Below, in pieces: positions 21,850 through 33,469 of a stretch of DNA of 62,000 bases. The stretch spans positions 440,001 to 502,000 of the forward strand of contig CAUYUJ010017837.1 of assembly GCA_963575745.1 (NCBI GenBank), in the 5' to 3' direction. The translations under genes were made by a program, and so were the position numbers. The notes under the pieces are model-generated. The model was not told where the DNA came from and did not search any database. It saw nothing but the letters and a program-made list of their open reading frames with translations. Numbering within the stretch: position 1 is the first letter of the stretch; every line of letters begins with the position of its first letter. Source of the stretch: Prorocentrum cordatum (Eukaryota > Sar > Dinophyceae > Prorocentrales > Prorocentraceae).

Positions 21850-23380
21850 GCTAATTTTCCATGTGTTTTTACAGGGTTTCCACGTCCTGGGCCTTGGCCG
21901 CCGCCTCCGACCCCCCGTGGGAGGACGGGGCGGCTGGGGAGGTCCAAAATAGTCCAGGAGGGCCTCCAGAGGCTCCCAAGACGGCCCAAGCGGGCCCCGA
22001 GTCGCCGAAAGACCGCTCCAGGACGCCCAAGATAGGCCCAAGACGGCCCGAGAGGCCCCCCAAGGCACTCCACGACGCTTCAAGACGCCTCTCCAGAGCG
22101 CTTCAAGAGGCCGAAATCGTCAATTTTACAAAGGTTTTCGAACGATTTTGGCCTTCCAGCCTTTTCGGCTGTCCGACGTTCCAAGACGGCTCAATAGGCC
22201 CCCAAGAGCGCCCAAGACGCCCAAGAGGGCCCCAAGACGGCCCCAGAGTCGCCCAAGACAGCCCAACAGAGCCCCAAGACGGCCCCAAAATGCGCCCAAG
22301 AGGGGGACCACGACTCCAAAATTCGACCCTCCCGCTTGAAGAGTGCCCCAGGAGGCCCCAAGGAGCCCCCAAGAGGCCCCAGGAGGCCCCCAAGAGGCAC
22401 CCAGGAGGCCCAAACGAGGCCTAAAGAGGCAACAAAACAGCCCCGAGGAGGCCCCACAACGGTCCCAAAACGGCTACCGAGAAGCTGCGAAATTGCCTTC
22501 ACGACGTCCCCGACAGGCCAACCACGAGATCCAAACCAACACCCATGAGGCCTCTGACCCACCACCCAGGGCACTGTGGCGGGAGCAGTGACAGCACTTG
22601 TGCACAGCATATTCCGGCGGGAGCCTTCCGGAACACGCTGTAGGAGGAGGAGGAGGAGGAGGAAGATCAGGAGGAGAGAGAGCTGGAGTGGGAGGAGGAG
22701 GAGGATGGGGACGAGGAGGAGGAGGAAGAGGCCTCCAAGACAGCTTCAAGATAGCCGAAGAGGCTTCCAAGAGGGCCCTGGGCGGCCCACGAGGGCCCCA
22801 AGGCGGTGCCTGAGGCGCCCAAGAAGGCCCGAGAGGGCCCCAAGACGGCCCCAAGAGAGGCCCAAGAAGGGAAACACGAACTGAGAATCCGAGCTTTCTA
22901 CCCCGAGAGGTTCTCGGGAAGTCCCAAGAGGCCCCCAATCGGATCCAAGAGGCCCCCAAGAAGCTCCCAAGAGGGCCGACGACGTTCCAAGAGATCTCCC
23001 AAGGTGGCCACAAGAGGCACAACTCATTGTTTTACGATTGGGCTTTGACGGTTTTTTTTTCTGCCTTTTGGCATCCCGATGTTCCAAGACGGCCCAAGAG
23101 GCTTCCAATACCGCTCCAATATAGAGGAAGAGGCCTCCAAGAGGGCCCCAAGACGGCCCGCGAGGGCCCCAAGACGGTGCTTGAGGCGCCCAAGACGGCC
23201 CGAGAGGGCCCCAAGAGCCCAAAGAGAGGCCCAAGAAGGGGAACGCGACCCAACAGCAGAGCGTTCCCCCCAAAAGGCCCACAGGAGGCCGCAAAAGGAC
23301 CCCAAAAGCTTCCCGAGGGCCCAAAAGGCTCCTAGGAGACGTCGAAGAGGTTTTAAAATAGCCCAAGAGTGCCCTCGATG
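21850..23380. repeat. CCCAAGA-rich degenerate repeat with higher-order duplication
   Basis: The stretch is built from GGCCCCAAGAGG, GCCCAAGACGG and CCAAGAGGCCC motifs every 8-20 bp. A segment at about 22,745-22,880 (AGGCTTCCAAGAGGGCCC..., GTGCCTGAGGCGCCCAAG) recurs at about 23,128-23,240. The same motif family appears in inverted orientation (CTCTTGGGG) at 32.61-33.32 kb. A GGA-rich patch sits at 22,640-22,735. Confidence 0.8.
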
Positions 23381-23716
23381 AGTCAAAACTGCTTCCAGGA
23401 GGCCCCCGGGAGGCTTCTGGATTGCTTCAATCTGGCCGCAGGTGGCCTCAAGTCGGGCCTCCACGCAGCCAAGACGGCCAATGACGGCTTCAGATTGCAG
23501 AACCGATGCCCCCAAGGGACCCTCAGACGCCCCCCCAAGAGGCACCCACGAGGTGCTTCCAACAGCCAGTTGACGAAGCATGCGGAACACCCCAGAAGCT
23601 CCTCAGATGCCGTCGCGCGCCTGTGCTTGATAGCGTTGTCCAAGATCGTCCAGCGCCCCCCTGGCCTGGGCTGGAACCTGAGCGTGCGCGAAGCGCGCGC
23701 GATGGTTCCATTGTAT

Positions 23717-23719
23717 GTG

Positions 23720-23783
<64 letters not shown>
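23717..23783. repeat. (TA)n microsatellite
   Basis: TATATG start, then about 30 TA units with one phase slip at 23,762. Confidence 0.95.
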
Positions 23784-23868
23784 CGTATGTGGGTGAACGT
23801 AAGTAAGTACATAATATAGTATCATATAACAAAAGTATATGAATGTACACATCCGTGTAGCCATAAAC

Positions 23869-24005
23869 TTTCGGAGGTCCGCGCGGAGTTCCTGGATCGG
23901 CCCCAGACTTCCCCGGCAGCGCCTCCAGCACCCCCCCTGGCACGCGGAACGCGCCAGGGAGTGGGGTCCAGCACCGATCCAAGGAATCCGCGCGGACCTC
24001 CGAAA
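23869..24005. mobile_element. Foldback element, introner family 3 (137 bp)
   Basis: The arms TTTCGGAGGTCCGCGCGGA and TCCGCGCGGACCTCCGAAA are perfect inverted repeats. They continue imperfectly inward (GTTCCTGGATCGG / CCGATCCAAGGAA), and the centre also folds. No TSD is visible. A related element makes up most of the first intron of the U2SURP gene (41,581-41,912), where the donor lies inside the arm as GGAG|GTCCGC. The exon-like sequence KVHAVAFSSKE starts just 3' of this copy at an AAG|GTT junction, so it may also be an intron. Confidence 0.7.
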
Positions 24006-24008
24006 TTG

Positions 24009-24250
24009 AAGGTTCATGCCGTTGCTTTTTCCTCGAAGGAGTCAAAGAAGCGGCGGCACGAATTGAAACACGAGCTCGAAGAGCTCGGTCGACAGGCGGC
24101 GACGTGTGGACAGGCCGATATGGGCCGCATCGGCGCTTTGCGGGTGGAGCTCGTGAACTTAGAGGAGTTCCTCGTCCGAGTGGGCGGCGCCCAGGCCCTG
24201 AAGGAGGACGAGCAGCCGCAGCAGCCTGCCTGCGTGCGAGAGGACCCAGG
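24009..24250 (+). CDS. Exon-like coiled-coil fragment
   Basis: The open stretch reads KVHAVAFSSKESKKRRHELK, then HELEELGRQAATCGQADMG, RIGALRVELVNLEEFLVRVG, ending in acidic PEQPQQPA-like sequence. It is helix-prone and coding-like. It lies 0.2 kb upstream of the RRM-half exon and may be an earlier exon of the same gene, which is inference. No family assigned. Confidence 0.35.
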
Positions 24251-24254
24251 GCTC

Positions 24255-24462
24255 GTTTCGATTCCTCCGATTCGAGTCGATTCGATTTCGATGGCTTCCG
24301 ATTTCGATTCGATTCGACTTGGGATTCCGATTTGGGTTCCGATTCTTTATTGGAGGCTAGCTAGCCTGCCGATTTCTGCCGATTCGACTTTTCTCGACTC
24401 AGCCGCCGATTTCCGCCGATCCGATTCATTTCGATCACCGATCCGATTTATCGATTCGATTC
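24255..24462. repeat. GATTCGATT-type low-complexity repeat
   Basis: Degenerate TTCGATTC, CCGATT and GATTCGAC units across about 200 bp separate two exon-like segments, as expected of intron sequence. Confidence 0.8.
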
Positions 24463-24469
24463 TTGGCTC

Positions 24470-24551
24470 CCCTGGAGGACCTGGAGTCCAGCAACCTCTG
24501 GGTCGGGAACCTGTCGGCGCACTGGACGGAGGAGCTGATATCCGGCTGCCT
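24470..24551 (+). CDS. RRM N-terminal half (exon), possible upstream exon of U2SURP
   Basis: The reading PLEDLESSNLWVGNLSAHWT, EELISGCL contains a textbook RRM first strand (RNP2: NLWVGNL) and the start of helix 1, then stops being coding-like. The U2SURP gene at 40,742 starts exactly where this stops (EFSPYGDIRSIKIMYPR: end of helix 1 and strand 2), and the known U2SURP RRM begins TTNLYLGNI. Joining CT|GTGGCA at 24,552 to CCAG|GGAATTC (acceptor AG at 40,740-40,741) keeps phase and gives a GT-AG intron of about 16.2 kb. The alternative is an isolated RRM fragment. Confidence 0.4.
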
Positions 24552-24824
24552 GTGGCACCCCCCGCCGCCCTGCCGGCGCGGCAGCGCAGCGGTCCAGGAG
24601 GTTGGGTCTAACACGCGTGCCCGTTCAGTGCCTCGTCTGAATTGGCGAGGGTACACATAACTCTTCCTCCTAAGCTAAGCCGCATCATCAACGACGGCAC
24701 GGACGACGGAAGAAAAGGTGGACAGACGCCGAGTGGTTTTTCGCGTAAGGCGCCGAGGCGCCGCCGCGACGCCCGACAGCGGGCCGGGTCTTTGCCCAAG
24801 GGCGCGCTCGTTCATTCGTTTCTT

Positions 24825-24918
24825 CTTTTTCTCCTCCTCCTCCTCCTCCTCTTCCTCCTCCTTCTCCTCCTCCTCCTCCTCTTCCTCCTCCTTTTCCTCC
24901 TCCTCCTCCTGTTCCGCC
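24825..24918. repeat. (CTC)n pyrimidine tract
   Basis: About 95 bases of CTCCTC and TTCTCC repeats. Confidence 0.9.
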
Positions 24919-24964
24919 TTTTTCTTTCTGCCACGTTGGACGTGTACCAGGCAGGGGTTTACTG

Positions 24965-24981
24965 AGCTGTTTTGGCTCAGG
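24965..24981 (+). other. Possible degenerate DinoSL relic
   Basis: AGCTGTTTTGGCTCAGG differs at three positions from the corresponding 17 nt of the spliced leader (AGCCATTTTGGCTCAAG). It lies about 155 bases upstream of a LINE ORF1-like start. Suggestive only. Confidence 0.3.
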
Positions 24982-25136
24982 CGTTTTGCCTGCGTTTGCA
25001 ACAGCATGTCTTCAAAACGGCGCATTGCTATTGTGGGTTTTTGTGGTTTCATTCAGGTTGAGGAATTCCATCCTTCCATTTCCATCAGATTTGCTCCCAT
25101 GTGAGTCTTCGTGTCCACCACGCCCGCTCTGGGCTC

Positions 25137-25950
25137 ATGGCGGGCAGCGGCGGCGGCGCGTTTCATGGAAGCCCTTGGCATAGCAGCTGGGGCAGCGGGC
25201 AGGGCGGCAAGGGGTAGGTTCCTGCTTCTACGCCTTGGTGGCGAGAAGTGTGGCCTGCCCACGCACGTGGTTCACACGGTCTGCACGATGGGGCTGCTCA
25301 TCGCGGTGGCGCTGGCAGTGGTAAGCTGGTTTGTGAGCAGCGCGGTTGCCGCCGCAATCAGCCCAATGTCTCCTTCTGTAAACATTATGGGGCTTTGCGG
25401 GACCAGCTATCATCAACCCAGTCGTCGTGGGCGCTCGCGGCCTCGCAGTTGTTCTATCCTAATCGGGACTGTGCAGCACGAGTTCCCCTGCGCTCGTGGA
25501 GGTGCTCCAGCTCAAGACAAAAGGAAGTCCATCGCTGGGTTCGCTGTCGTCGAACTCGAGTCCTTTTTGGCCCTGCGCGACAAAGTCGGTGATGCCTATG
25601 AGGCTGGGCGCTGCCGCGCGCAGCTAGCTGCATTGCGGCAGCCGTTCGCCGCGCCCGCGGCGCTCGGGTGGCTGCTCGCGAAGTGCCAACGGGACAGGGT
25701 CAAGCACGGCCATTTGGATGGAGAACGCGCTGCGCCGGGTGGCCACGCTTGAGGAGCAGCTCCAAAGTGCAGCGCCAGCTCCTCGCAAACATGGCAACGA
25801 AGCTCGAGCAGCTGGACAAGTCGTGCGAGCAGTTGGCACATAAAATGGCACCGCAGTCTCAGACAGGTGCGCAGACCAAGGGTGGCGCGGAGGCTTCCTC
25901 ACCTTCGATTTCGCTTGGGGCGTGCTGGATGGGAAGATCGATTCATTGAG
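25137..25950 (+). pseudogene. LINE ORF1-like zinc-ribbon/coiled-coil gene, decayed
   Basis: ATG 25,137 gives MAGSGGGAFHGSPWHSSWGS, GQGGKG, a Gly/Trp/Ser-rich start seen in many dinoflagellate LINE ORF1 proteins. It meets GTAGGTTCC, a possible donor. At 25,332 another frame carries a zinc-ribbon-like CEQRGCRRNQPNVSFCKHYG. At 25,520-25,750 a third frame gives FLALRDKVGDAYEAGRCRAQ, LAALRQPF, then VATLEEQLQS and KLEQLDKSCEQLAHKM coiled coil. The N-terminal Gly/Trp, C-x4-C...C-x2-H, coiled-coil order is that of the nucleic-acid-binding protein encoded before endonuclease/RT in these elements (from memory). No EEP or RT follows in the next kilobases. Confidence 0.45.
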
Positions 25951-25999
25951 TATTGGGTTTCCTTTTTTGCACGGAAGGGCTAGAGACGGCCCTCGCTGC

Positions 26000-28900
26000 C
26001 AAGCATGCGCAACGCAGTCGGCGCAGGCCGCTCGCGTCGCAGCCAAGAAAAGGAAGGGCAAGGGGGGGGGGGGGGGCAAGAATGCTGCCGCCGTCGACCG
26101 TGGCAAGGCCAGCCGGGAGTGCGCCCGCGCGGGCTCCGCGGCTTTTCAGGGCAGCGCTGGAGGCGCCGCCGCCGCGGGCCCCGGCGATCCACCTTCTCGT
26201 GGCGCCAGCGTCGCAGAGCGCATTTCGTTTGGACAACTGTAAGATCGGCTTAGATTGTCCGGGGGAATTTCTTCCCGCGCTGATTTTCCTTGGCCAGGAA
26301 TGAAGGCCACGGAGAATCCGCGTGCAATTATTTCCTTCGCTCGAGGTTTCAGGGTTCTGCGTTTTTACACTGCAGCCGCTGCCCCAAGTTCCCGTCGGCT
26401 GACGGGGGGCGAGCGCGCGGCGCGGTTCCGACCCGAACGGAGAAGCGGCTGCTTGAAATCTTGGGCGCGAGGAGCGCGGTCGCTTGTTTTCCCGGCCCAG
26501 GGCGAGCTGCTGGCCGCGCCCCATCGGCCGGGGGCCAGGGTCACATTCCAGCCATCATGTCTGCCCCCCCCCCCCCCCCGGCTGAAGGAGGGCAACCGCC
26601 GCCGCTCAAAGGCCGCGGGTGCCAGCCCTGCGCGGCAGGATTCGAGGCGAAGCGCACATGGCCGGGGTGCGTCATTTTTTTTCGTCGGCTAATTTCTGGC
26701 GCCGAAACCCAGCTTCCCGCGCGGCCCCCTCGGCCTGGCGCGGGGCGCGCATCTCTCGGGGCCGGCGCTCGAGGCCGCCCCGGGGGCCCCGTCGCGCCCC
26801 CCCCCTCCCCGGGGCGCCGCCCCCTCAGAGGTTGAGGCCCTCGGCGGGAGCGGGCAGTCTTCGGCTGAAGAGCGGCTGCCGCGGCGCATTACCCGCGCGG
26901 CCTTTCCCCGGGTGCGCGATCTCTTGATGTGGGCCCCCATCAGTAGAGCCCGCCACTGGCGTTCGAAGAATGGGCGGGGGCCCTTTCGACCCCTGGGCCA
27001 ATGGGCAGGGCGGGGTGGCTTCTCCAGCAGAGTTCCCATTTTGGCCGGGTTCTGGATGGGGCCGCTTGCCCCGCCAGGTGGGGTTCGCGCGCGGCCCCGC
27101 GGGGCCACTGCTGACGTCGTTCGTCCTCCCCGGCCAGGGTCAGCCCATCCTCTCCTTAAATGTTCCACCGCGAAGTTTCCGCGGGGCCCAGCGACATTGC
27201 GCCGGATGTCTGGCGCGCTTCGGGGGCGACTCTCGGCGCGCGGCCGGCCGTTGATCGCTTGCGGGGATTGCGACCCTGGGCCCTGCGCCCTGCGCGACTG
27301 CGAATTCGCGCGCCACCTTTGGGCGCAGCCAGCGGCGACCGAGTTCGACCTGCTCTGGGAAAGGAGACCCTTCGCGCGGGTCGTTCTGGGGTGCTTCGCC
27401 TGAGCCGCGAGCTCAGTTGCCGCTGATGTTGTTTCGGCCAACTTCCGCCCAGCATCGCGCTCGCGCTCGCGCGCCCCCCCCCCCCGCCGCCGCGGGCCCC
27501 CCGATCGGCCCTGGCCAAGGGCCACCAAGGCGCGATCGGCGCAACTTGGCTAGGGAAGGCCCTTGCCAGGGCCCGCAGAGGGTAGCCCGATGTCCCGGGC
27601 GACCTCTCGAGCGCGGCCGAGAACCGGTGGGCCGGCGCCTCGCGGGAAGAGCAGCATGATGTTTCTTTTTACGGCGCCAGAGGGAAAGGGGCGCCCTTCT
27701 GGCGGCTGCTCGTTCTGGGGCGAGACCGAGGTGCCCCGCGGCGCCCAGCGCTGCGCGGCGCGCGCTGGCTGCGATCCTATTTGCAGGCCCTCGCGCGTTA
27801 CGCTGAGGCCTCTCGTCTGTCAGGAGATGCGCCAGCCGCTGTTCCGCGCCGCGCGCTCGGTCGGCGGGCCGCCCAGGGCCGTCGCGGCCAATCGAGGCGG
27901 CCGCGCGGACCCTTTCCAGCAGGTCGCCTTCTTTGTCGACGCATGGTCGGGCCCCCGTCTACTGAGGTCCATCAGCTGGCCGAAATGGCGGAGATGGAAG
28001 AGCTCGCCGCGCGTTCAGGAACCCATGCCGGACAAGCCGGGGAGGCTGGTCTGCCCGAGGTGCTCGGAGGGCGTCGACCGAGGTGCTCGGAGGGCTCATC
28101 GGATTTCCAACGACCCCTCTGCGTGGCGCCCGACGAACGTGTTCAGTAGGTTTGGTAGCTTGACTTCGGAGTACCATGAACTCCCCACCCACGGCGGAGC
28201 GCGACGAGCTCGGGCCTCCCTGGATGGCCCAAGAGGCCCTTTCCAGGGCTCGCAGTCTCAGGCCCCAGTGTTTGCCTCTCATTAGGGCTGGGGAGATTCG
28301 GTTGATTACCGTGGCTTTCTCATGCTTTCTCGCGCAGGTCGGCGGCTGGTTGGCTTAGATGGCTGCCGCGTGGGGCACTGCCGGCGCCTCTCTGAAGCGT
28401 CGCTGGAGCGCCTCGCCGCGGCGAGTCAAGTTGCGGAGTCGGCCAGTCTTCTCCTTGAGCAGATTCGCGCGTTCATTGCCCCGCTCATTCCCAAAACAAT
28501 GCCATGATTCAGATCTATCGGAGTTTCCACAAGCACCAGCCGCATTGGGCCAGGGTTGGTTCGTCGGCCCATCGCTTCTGCCTGGGGAGACGTTAGCGAC
28601 GGGCCCTACTAGACCGCTGGTACGTTCAGGTGTGGAACTGACACTGCCTGTAGACAGTCGGCGAAAGCGGAGGGCAGCACGTCTTCCGGCCGTCGCTCGG
28701 GAGCGCTCTTTTGGGACATGCTTGAGCATTGTGGGCAGATCCCTCCGGTGCTGCTGGAGCAGCGGGGGATCGGGCTAAGTTCGATCCCGCGGCGCTCAGC
28801 GCGTGCTTGTGCGCGGGCCGATCGGCCAGATTTGCGACGCCGCGCAGGGTGGTCGCCCTCCCTTGAGCGCTCTACTCTGAGCGGGGGCCGGCTGTTCGAT

Positions 28901-29150
28901 GGCCGCGATCATCGTCCGAGTTTTCGGGGTCGAGGCGCGCGATCGGGCCCGCCTGGCGCCCAGCGCGTCTCTCGACATTTAAATCGGCGACGCGGGCCTC
29001 GGCGCAGAGGGCTCGGTCGGTCATATTTTCAAGCATGGGCACCTCCGACGAGGCGCTGCGCGCGGCCGTTGAAATAATCGCGCGGGCCCATATCTCCATG
29101 GACAGGGTTGCGTTCGTTTTTACCTAACAGCGAAGACTGATAGGTTTCTA
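26000..29150. other. GC-rich region with no gene recognised
   Basis: Several long open frames on both strands reflect high GC. None shows a family pattern I trust. A G13-like run lies at 26,064 and C-runs at 26,565 and 27,475. Possible coding fragments include SEASLERLAAASQVAESASL at about 28,390. Confidence 0.4.
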
Positions 29151-29284
29151 GTGAGTTCAAAAGAGAGCATCATGACTCTTCAGGGGGGTCGGGGCGGGAC
29201 CCAGGGAGGCTGCCGCCGAAGCCGAAATCGCTTTGGACATCCTCGCAAAATCGCTCTTGGTGCTCCCAGAACTCCAACTGTCAC

Positions 29285-29512
29285 ATTTTGGATGCCCGGA
29301 GCCAACTGTAGGCCACTTCGTGTTCTTCTAGTTCCCAGAACTCCATTCCCGGGCCACATTTTGGATGCCCGGAGCCAACTGTAGGCCACTTCGTGCTCTT
29401 CAAGTTCCCAGAACTCAGTTCCTGGGCATGATTTTGGATGCCCGGAGCCAACTGTAGGCCACTTCGTGTTCTTCTAGTTCCCAGAATTCGATTCCTGGGC
29501 CACATTTTGAAT
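29285..29512. repeat. 73-bp tandem repeat (three units)
   Basis: GGATGCCCGGAGCCAACTGT recurs at 29,290, 29,363 and 29,436, each followed by AGGCCACTTCGTG-TCTT and a TTCCCAGAA-T-C segment. A partial fourth unit ends at 29,512. Confidence 0.9.
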
Positions 29513-29880
29513 GCTGAGGCAGGCTGATGCTGCGGCCGAGGCAGGCTGAGGCAGGCTGAGGCTGAGGCCGAGGCTGAAGGCAGACTGCGGCTGAGGCTGA
29601 AGCAGACTGAGGCTGAGGCTGAGCCAGGCTGAGGCTGAAGGCAGGCTGATGTTGAGGCAGGCTGAGGCTGAGGCTGAGGCAGGCTGAGGCTGCAGGCTGA
29701 GGCTGAGGCTGAGGCTGAGGCAGGCTGAGGCTGAGGCCGAGGCTAAAGGCAGACTGAGGCTGAGGCTGAAGCAGGCTGAGGCTGAGGCTGAGGCAGGCTG
29801 AGGCTGAGGCAGGCTGAGGCTGAGGCTGAGGCAGGCTGAGGCTGAGGCTGTGACTGCGACTGCCGTTGCCGTTGCGACTG
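29512..29880. repeat. GAGGCT hexanucleotide minisatellite
   Basis: GAGGCTGAGGCAGGCTGA-type repeats over about 350 bp, ending in GACTGCGACTGCC-type units. Confidence 0.95.
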
Positions 29881-29884
29881 TCAT

Positions 29885-30630
29885 CGCGAATGCGACTACG
29901 ACTGCGAGAACAGCAGAATTCTACACAACTGGATTTTCATCTGAATCTTAAGGGGAATGCTTTCAGATATGCTTCTACACATCGCTGTTAGGTTGCTTTG
30001 CCGGGATAATTTTAATCAACGTTGCGCCCCCCCGCCTCGAGGGCGAGTTCGGGGGCCCGGCGGGGCCTGCGGCAAACCTGGGGATCGACTTCGCGGCGGG
30101 CATCGCGCGTTGAGTTCGGGGTCGCATTGCCAAGGCGAGGCGTCGCTTCTCAGATGCTACTCGCAGGACTCGCCGCCCGGTCAGGCGCGAAGTCCCGGGC
30201 CGCAGAGCTGCCGAGGTTTCATCGCTAAGCCGCTGGCGGGGCTGCAGCGCGGGCCCGAGCATCACGCGATAACGGATGCGGAAGTTGTCAAGGAGAGGAG
30301 GCCTGCTGCATCCACTATCAGGCCCACGCGCGGGGGCAGGGGCTTCAGTTAGTTATCCGATTGAAGGGCGACCCAGCGCGGTTCGGCAGCGTTGCTCTCA
30401 TCCAGAGGTGCGTCGCTGGGCAAGCTGGTCGGCCGCGAGCGCGGCGGTCGTCTCCGGTAGCGTCGGCCGCGCGCTTGGCGAGCATCGCGAAGGCGCGTCG
30501 CGCCTCGCTGCCCCGGCCGCCGCCGTGGGCCTCGCATGCCATCGGTGCGAACGCCGAGCCGGTCTCCGAGCATCTGCGCGCTGTGTCCAGGCGCAGGCGC
30601 TTCTGCCCCTCGCATCGGGTCGCCGCCGCG
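29885..30630. other. No gene recognised
   Basis: GC-rich and unique-looking. Open frames on both strands lack any recognisable domain. Confidence 0.35.
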
Positions 30631-30639
30631 TCGCCGCCG

Positions 30640-31990
30640 TCCTCCGCGGCCGAAATCGCGAGTGGGTCCGCGCGGAATTGTCGAGTGGAGCGCGCCGGCA
30701 CAAGGGCGCGGAATTGTCGGGTGGAGCTTCGCCAGAACAGAGCTCCCAGGACCGTGCGGGGGACAGACCTGGTGGGGGCCTGGCGAGGATGTAGCAGGGG
30801 TCACGGTGATTTCGGAGCGCGGACTTATCCAATGGAGAGCCCCAGGAACAGCGATAGCACAGCATCCAGAACCGTGCTGGGGTCGGGGGTGAGGGTCGGT
30901 TCCGGGCGGGGAATTTTCGGATGGGGGGTCGCAAGAATCGAGATCCCAGGACCGTGCGGGGGCTGGGGTCGAACCTTGCGGGGACCTGATAGGGGGGTGA
31001 TTGTCGGTGCCGGGCGCGGAACTGTCGGGCGGGGCGGAACAGGGCTCTCAGGACGGTGCGGTGGTCGGATTTGGTGGGGGCCTGGTGGAGACCTGGCAGG
31101 GGGCAGGGTCGGGTTCAGGCAAGGAATTGTCGGGTGGGCGGTTCCATGATTGAGCTCCCAGGACGGCGCGGGGGTCGGACCGGGCGGGGACCCGGTGGGG
31201 GCCTGGTAGGGGGCCAGGGTCGAGGGTCGGATCTTGGCGGGGATCTGGTAGGGGGTCAGGATCAGATCCAGGCGCGGAATTGTCGGGCGAAGCGTCGCAA
31301 GAACAGTTCCCAGGACCGTGCGGGGTTCGGGCCTGGTGAGGCCTGGCGGTGACCGGGTAGGAGGTCAGGGTCGGTGCCGGGCGCGGAATTGCCGGGTGGG
31401 GGGCCCCAGGAACAGATCGAGCTCCCAGGACCGTGCGGCGGTCGGACATGGTGGGAACATGATGGAGACCTGCGGATGTCCAACCTGGTGGGTCGAGGTG
31501 CGCGCCGGGCGAAAAGCGTCGGTTGGGGGGCTGCAAGAACAGAGCTCCGGGGGAGGCTGGGCCGTCGAACCCGGTGGGCGGTCGGGGTGGATTCTGGGCG
31601 AGAGCGCGTCGGGTGGGGGGCCCCAAGAGCCGAGATCCCGGGGGGTGGGGATGTCCAATTTGGTGGGAGTCAGGGCTCGTTCCGGGCGAGACACGATTGC
31701 GGAATCTCGGGGAGAGGAGATGTCAGACCTGATGGGGGGGTCGGGGCGGCGGGGCGGGGCTCGGGCGAGAAAGAGTCCGCGCGGGAGCTGTCGGGCGGGA
31801 ATTGTCGGGTGAGCGGCCCCAGCGAATAGTGCTCCCAGAGGTGGGGATGCCCGACTCGGTTGGGAGGCGAGGCGGGTTCTGGGCGAGGCCCAAGAGATGG
31901 GGATGTCCGGAGTGCGGTTGTCCAAACTGGCGGGGGCATCGGGGTGGGTTCTGGGCGCGACAGCAGGGCGGGGGCTCCCATGGGTGGGGC
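30640..31990. repeat. Degenerate ~100-bp repeat (GGAATTGTCGGG / CCAGGACCGTGCGG)
   Basis: The blocks GCGGAATTGTCGGGTGG, GAGCTCCCAGGACCGTGCGG, GGTCGG-CCTGGTGGGG and CAGGGTCG recur at 84-150 bp spacing about 12 times, with heavy divergence and changing order. Open frames are Gly/Arg/Trp-rich and not treated as genes. Confidence 0.75.
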
Positions 31991-31994
31991 TTGG

Positions 31995-32605
31995 CGGGCG
32001 ATTATTTCTACGAGCGATTCATCGCCAGGCCAACGGCTACAATCCGAGGACAGGGTCGGACGCGGGCATGATGCGCGGATGCGCGGCTCTGACTTTTCCT
32101 CGCGCGCCCCGGGGGTCGGCGGATAACGTTTCGGACGCTGCTGCTAAGGAAGGAGTCGCGATGCACCCCAGCGCCTCGGAGGCCGAGCTCGATGCTGTCA
32201 GCCTCGTTCCGAAAGTGGTCAAGGCTGTCGCCTCGCTTTCGGCGCGCTCGATAAAGTGCTGGCCCCGCGCCGACCTCGATGGCGTTCCTCGGGCTGTGCC
32301 ACCCCCATCCTGCCCATAAGGGCGCGAGGCCGCCGCGCTCTCGGAGCTGGGTCGGCAAACCTGAGCTGCGCGGAGAGAGCGTCGAGATCTCCAGAGCCGA
32401 TGCGCCCCCGTCGCCTGGGCGCTGCTCGAACGACTTTCCGGTTGACCCGATGCGCCTTCGCGAGCTCGGCCAGACGTGAATCGGGGGCGGCTGCAGTGAC
32501 GGGAACTGATTGCGTTTATGTCAGTTGTGCATCTGCAATAGAGTCCCCAGAAACGATGCCCAGAGGAATTGCCTCGATCAGGGAAGCGGGCAGCACGCAG
32601 AGGAA
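31995..32605. other. Unique-looking sequence, possible exon fragment
   Basis: A stretch around 32,100-32,280 reads SADNVSDAAAKEGVAMHPSA, SEAELDAVSLVPKVVKAVAS, which is mixed in composition and may be coding. No family recognised and no start or stop can be set. Confidence 0.25.
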
Positions 32606-32609
32606 GGGT

Positions 32610-33325
32610 CCCCCAGTGGAGGCTTCTTGGAGCGTCTTGGGGGCCTCTTGGCGGTCCCCGACGCCTCTTGGAGCGTCTTGGGTGCCTCGGAGAGCTTGTT
32701 GGGGCCTCTTGGGGGTCTCTTGGGAGCCCCTTGGAGGCCTCTTGGGCGCCTGGACGCCTCTTGTGGCCCTCTTGAAGCGCTCTTGGGAGCCTTGGGAGCG
32801 CTCTTGGAGCCCTCTTGGGCCATCTTGGAGCCATCTTGAGGCCTCGGCGAGAAAGCCAAAAACATTGGTTTCCCGCAGGTTTGGGAAAGATTTTGGCCTC
32901 TTCGGGGCCGCCTGGGCGGGCTCTGCGGCCACTTGGAGCCGTCTTGGAGCGGTCTTGGGGCCTCTTGGAGCATCGTGGGCGCCACCTTGAGGCATCTTGG
33001 GATATCTGGAGCATCTTGGAGATCATCTTTGGCTCTCCCAGGCGTCATCTGAAGCAGTGCCCCCCCCCCCCCCCTCCAGGAGGCCAAAATGTGGCCAAAA
33101 CCGTAGTAAAACCAGCGATGTTGGCATTGTCGTCGAGGGGGGTCTCTTGGAGCGTCTTGGGTGCTACTGGGGGGCCTCTTGGGCCTCGTGGAGGTCCAAC
33201 AGTCTCTTGGGAGCCTCTTGGGAGCACCCTGGGGGCCTCTCCTGGGGGCCTTTTAGGGCTTCCTGGCCACCTCTTGGGGCACCCTTGGGAGCCTTCGGGG
33301 CCATCTGTGGGCCATTTTGGGTGAG
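32610..33325. repeat. CTCTTGGG-rich degenerate repeat (inverted relative to 21.85-23.38 kb)
   Basis: GGAGCGTCTTGGG, GGGGCCTCTTGGGAGCC and CTTGGAGCC motifs every 8-20 bp form the reverse complement of the 21.85-23.38 kb repeat. C14 occurs at 33,060. AGGCCAAAATG(T)GGCCAAAACC occurs at 33,081 and again at 33,373. Confidence 0.8.
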
Positions 33326-33469
33326 ATCGATCACAGGAGGGGGGGTGTTAAATTAGCGTTCCCCCCCCACACAGGCCAAAATGGGCCAAAACCTTAGTAA
33401 ACAAATTATCCCAGTGCGACCCTACCTAGGAGTTGGAACCCCTAGGAAAGCAGCATTAGTAGTAACAGT

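Noticed and set aside
26690-27530. 279-codon minus-strand open frame
   Set aside because: High-GC sequence with open frames on both strands and no recognisable domain.
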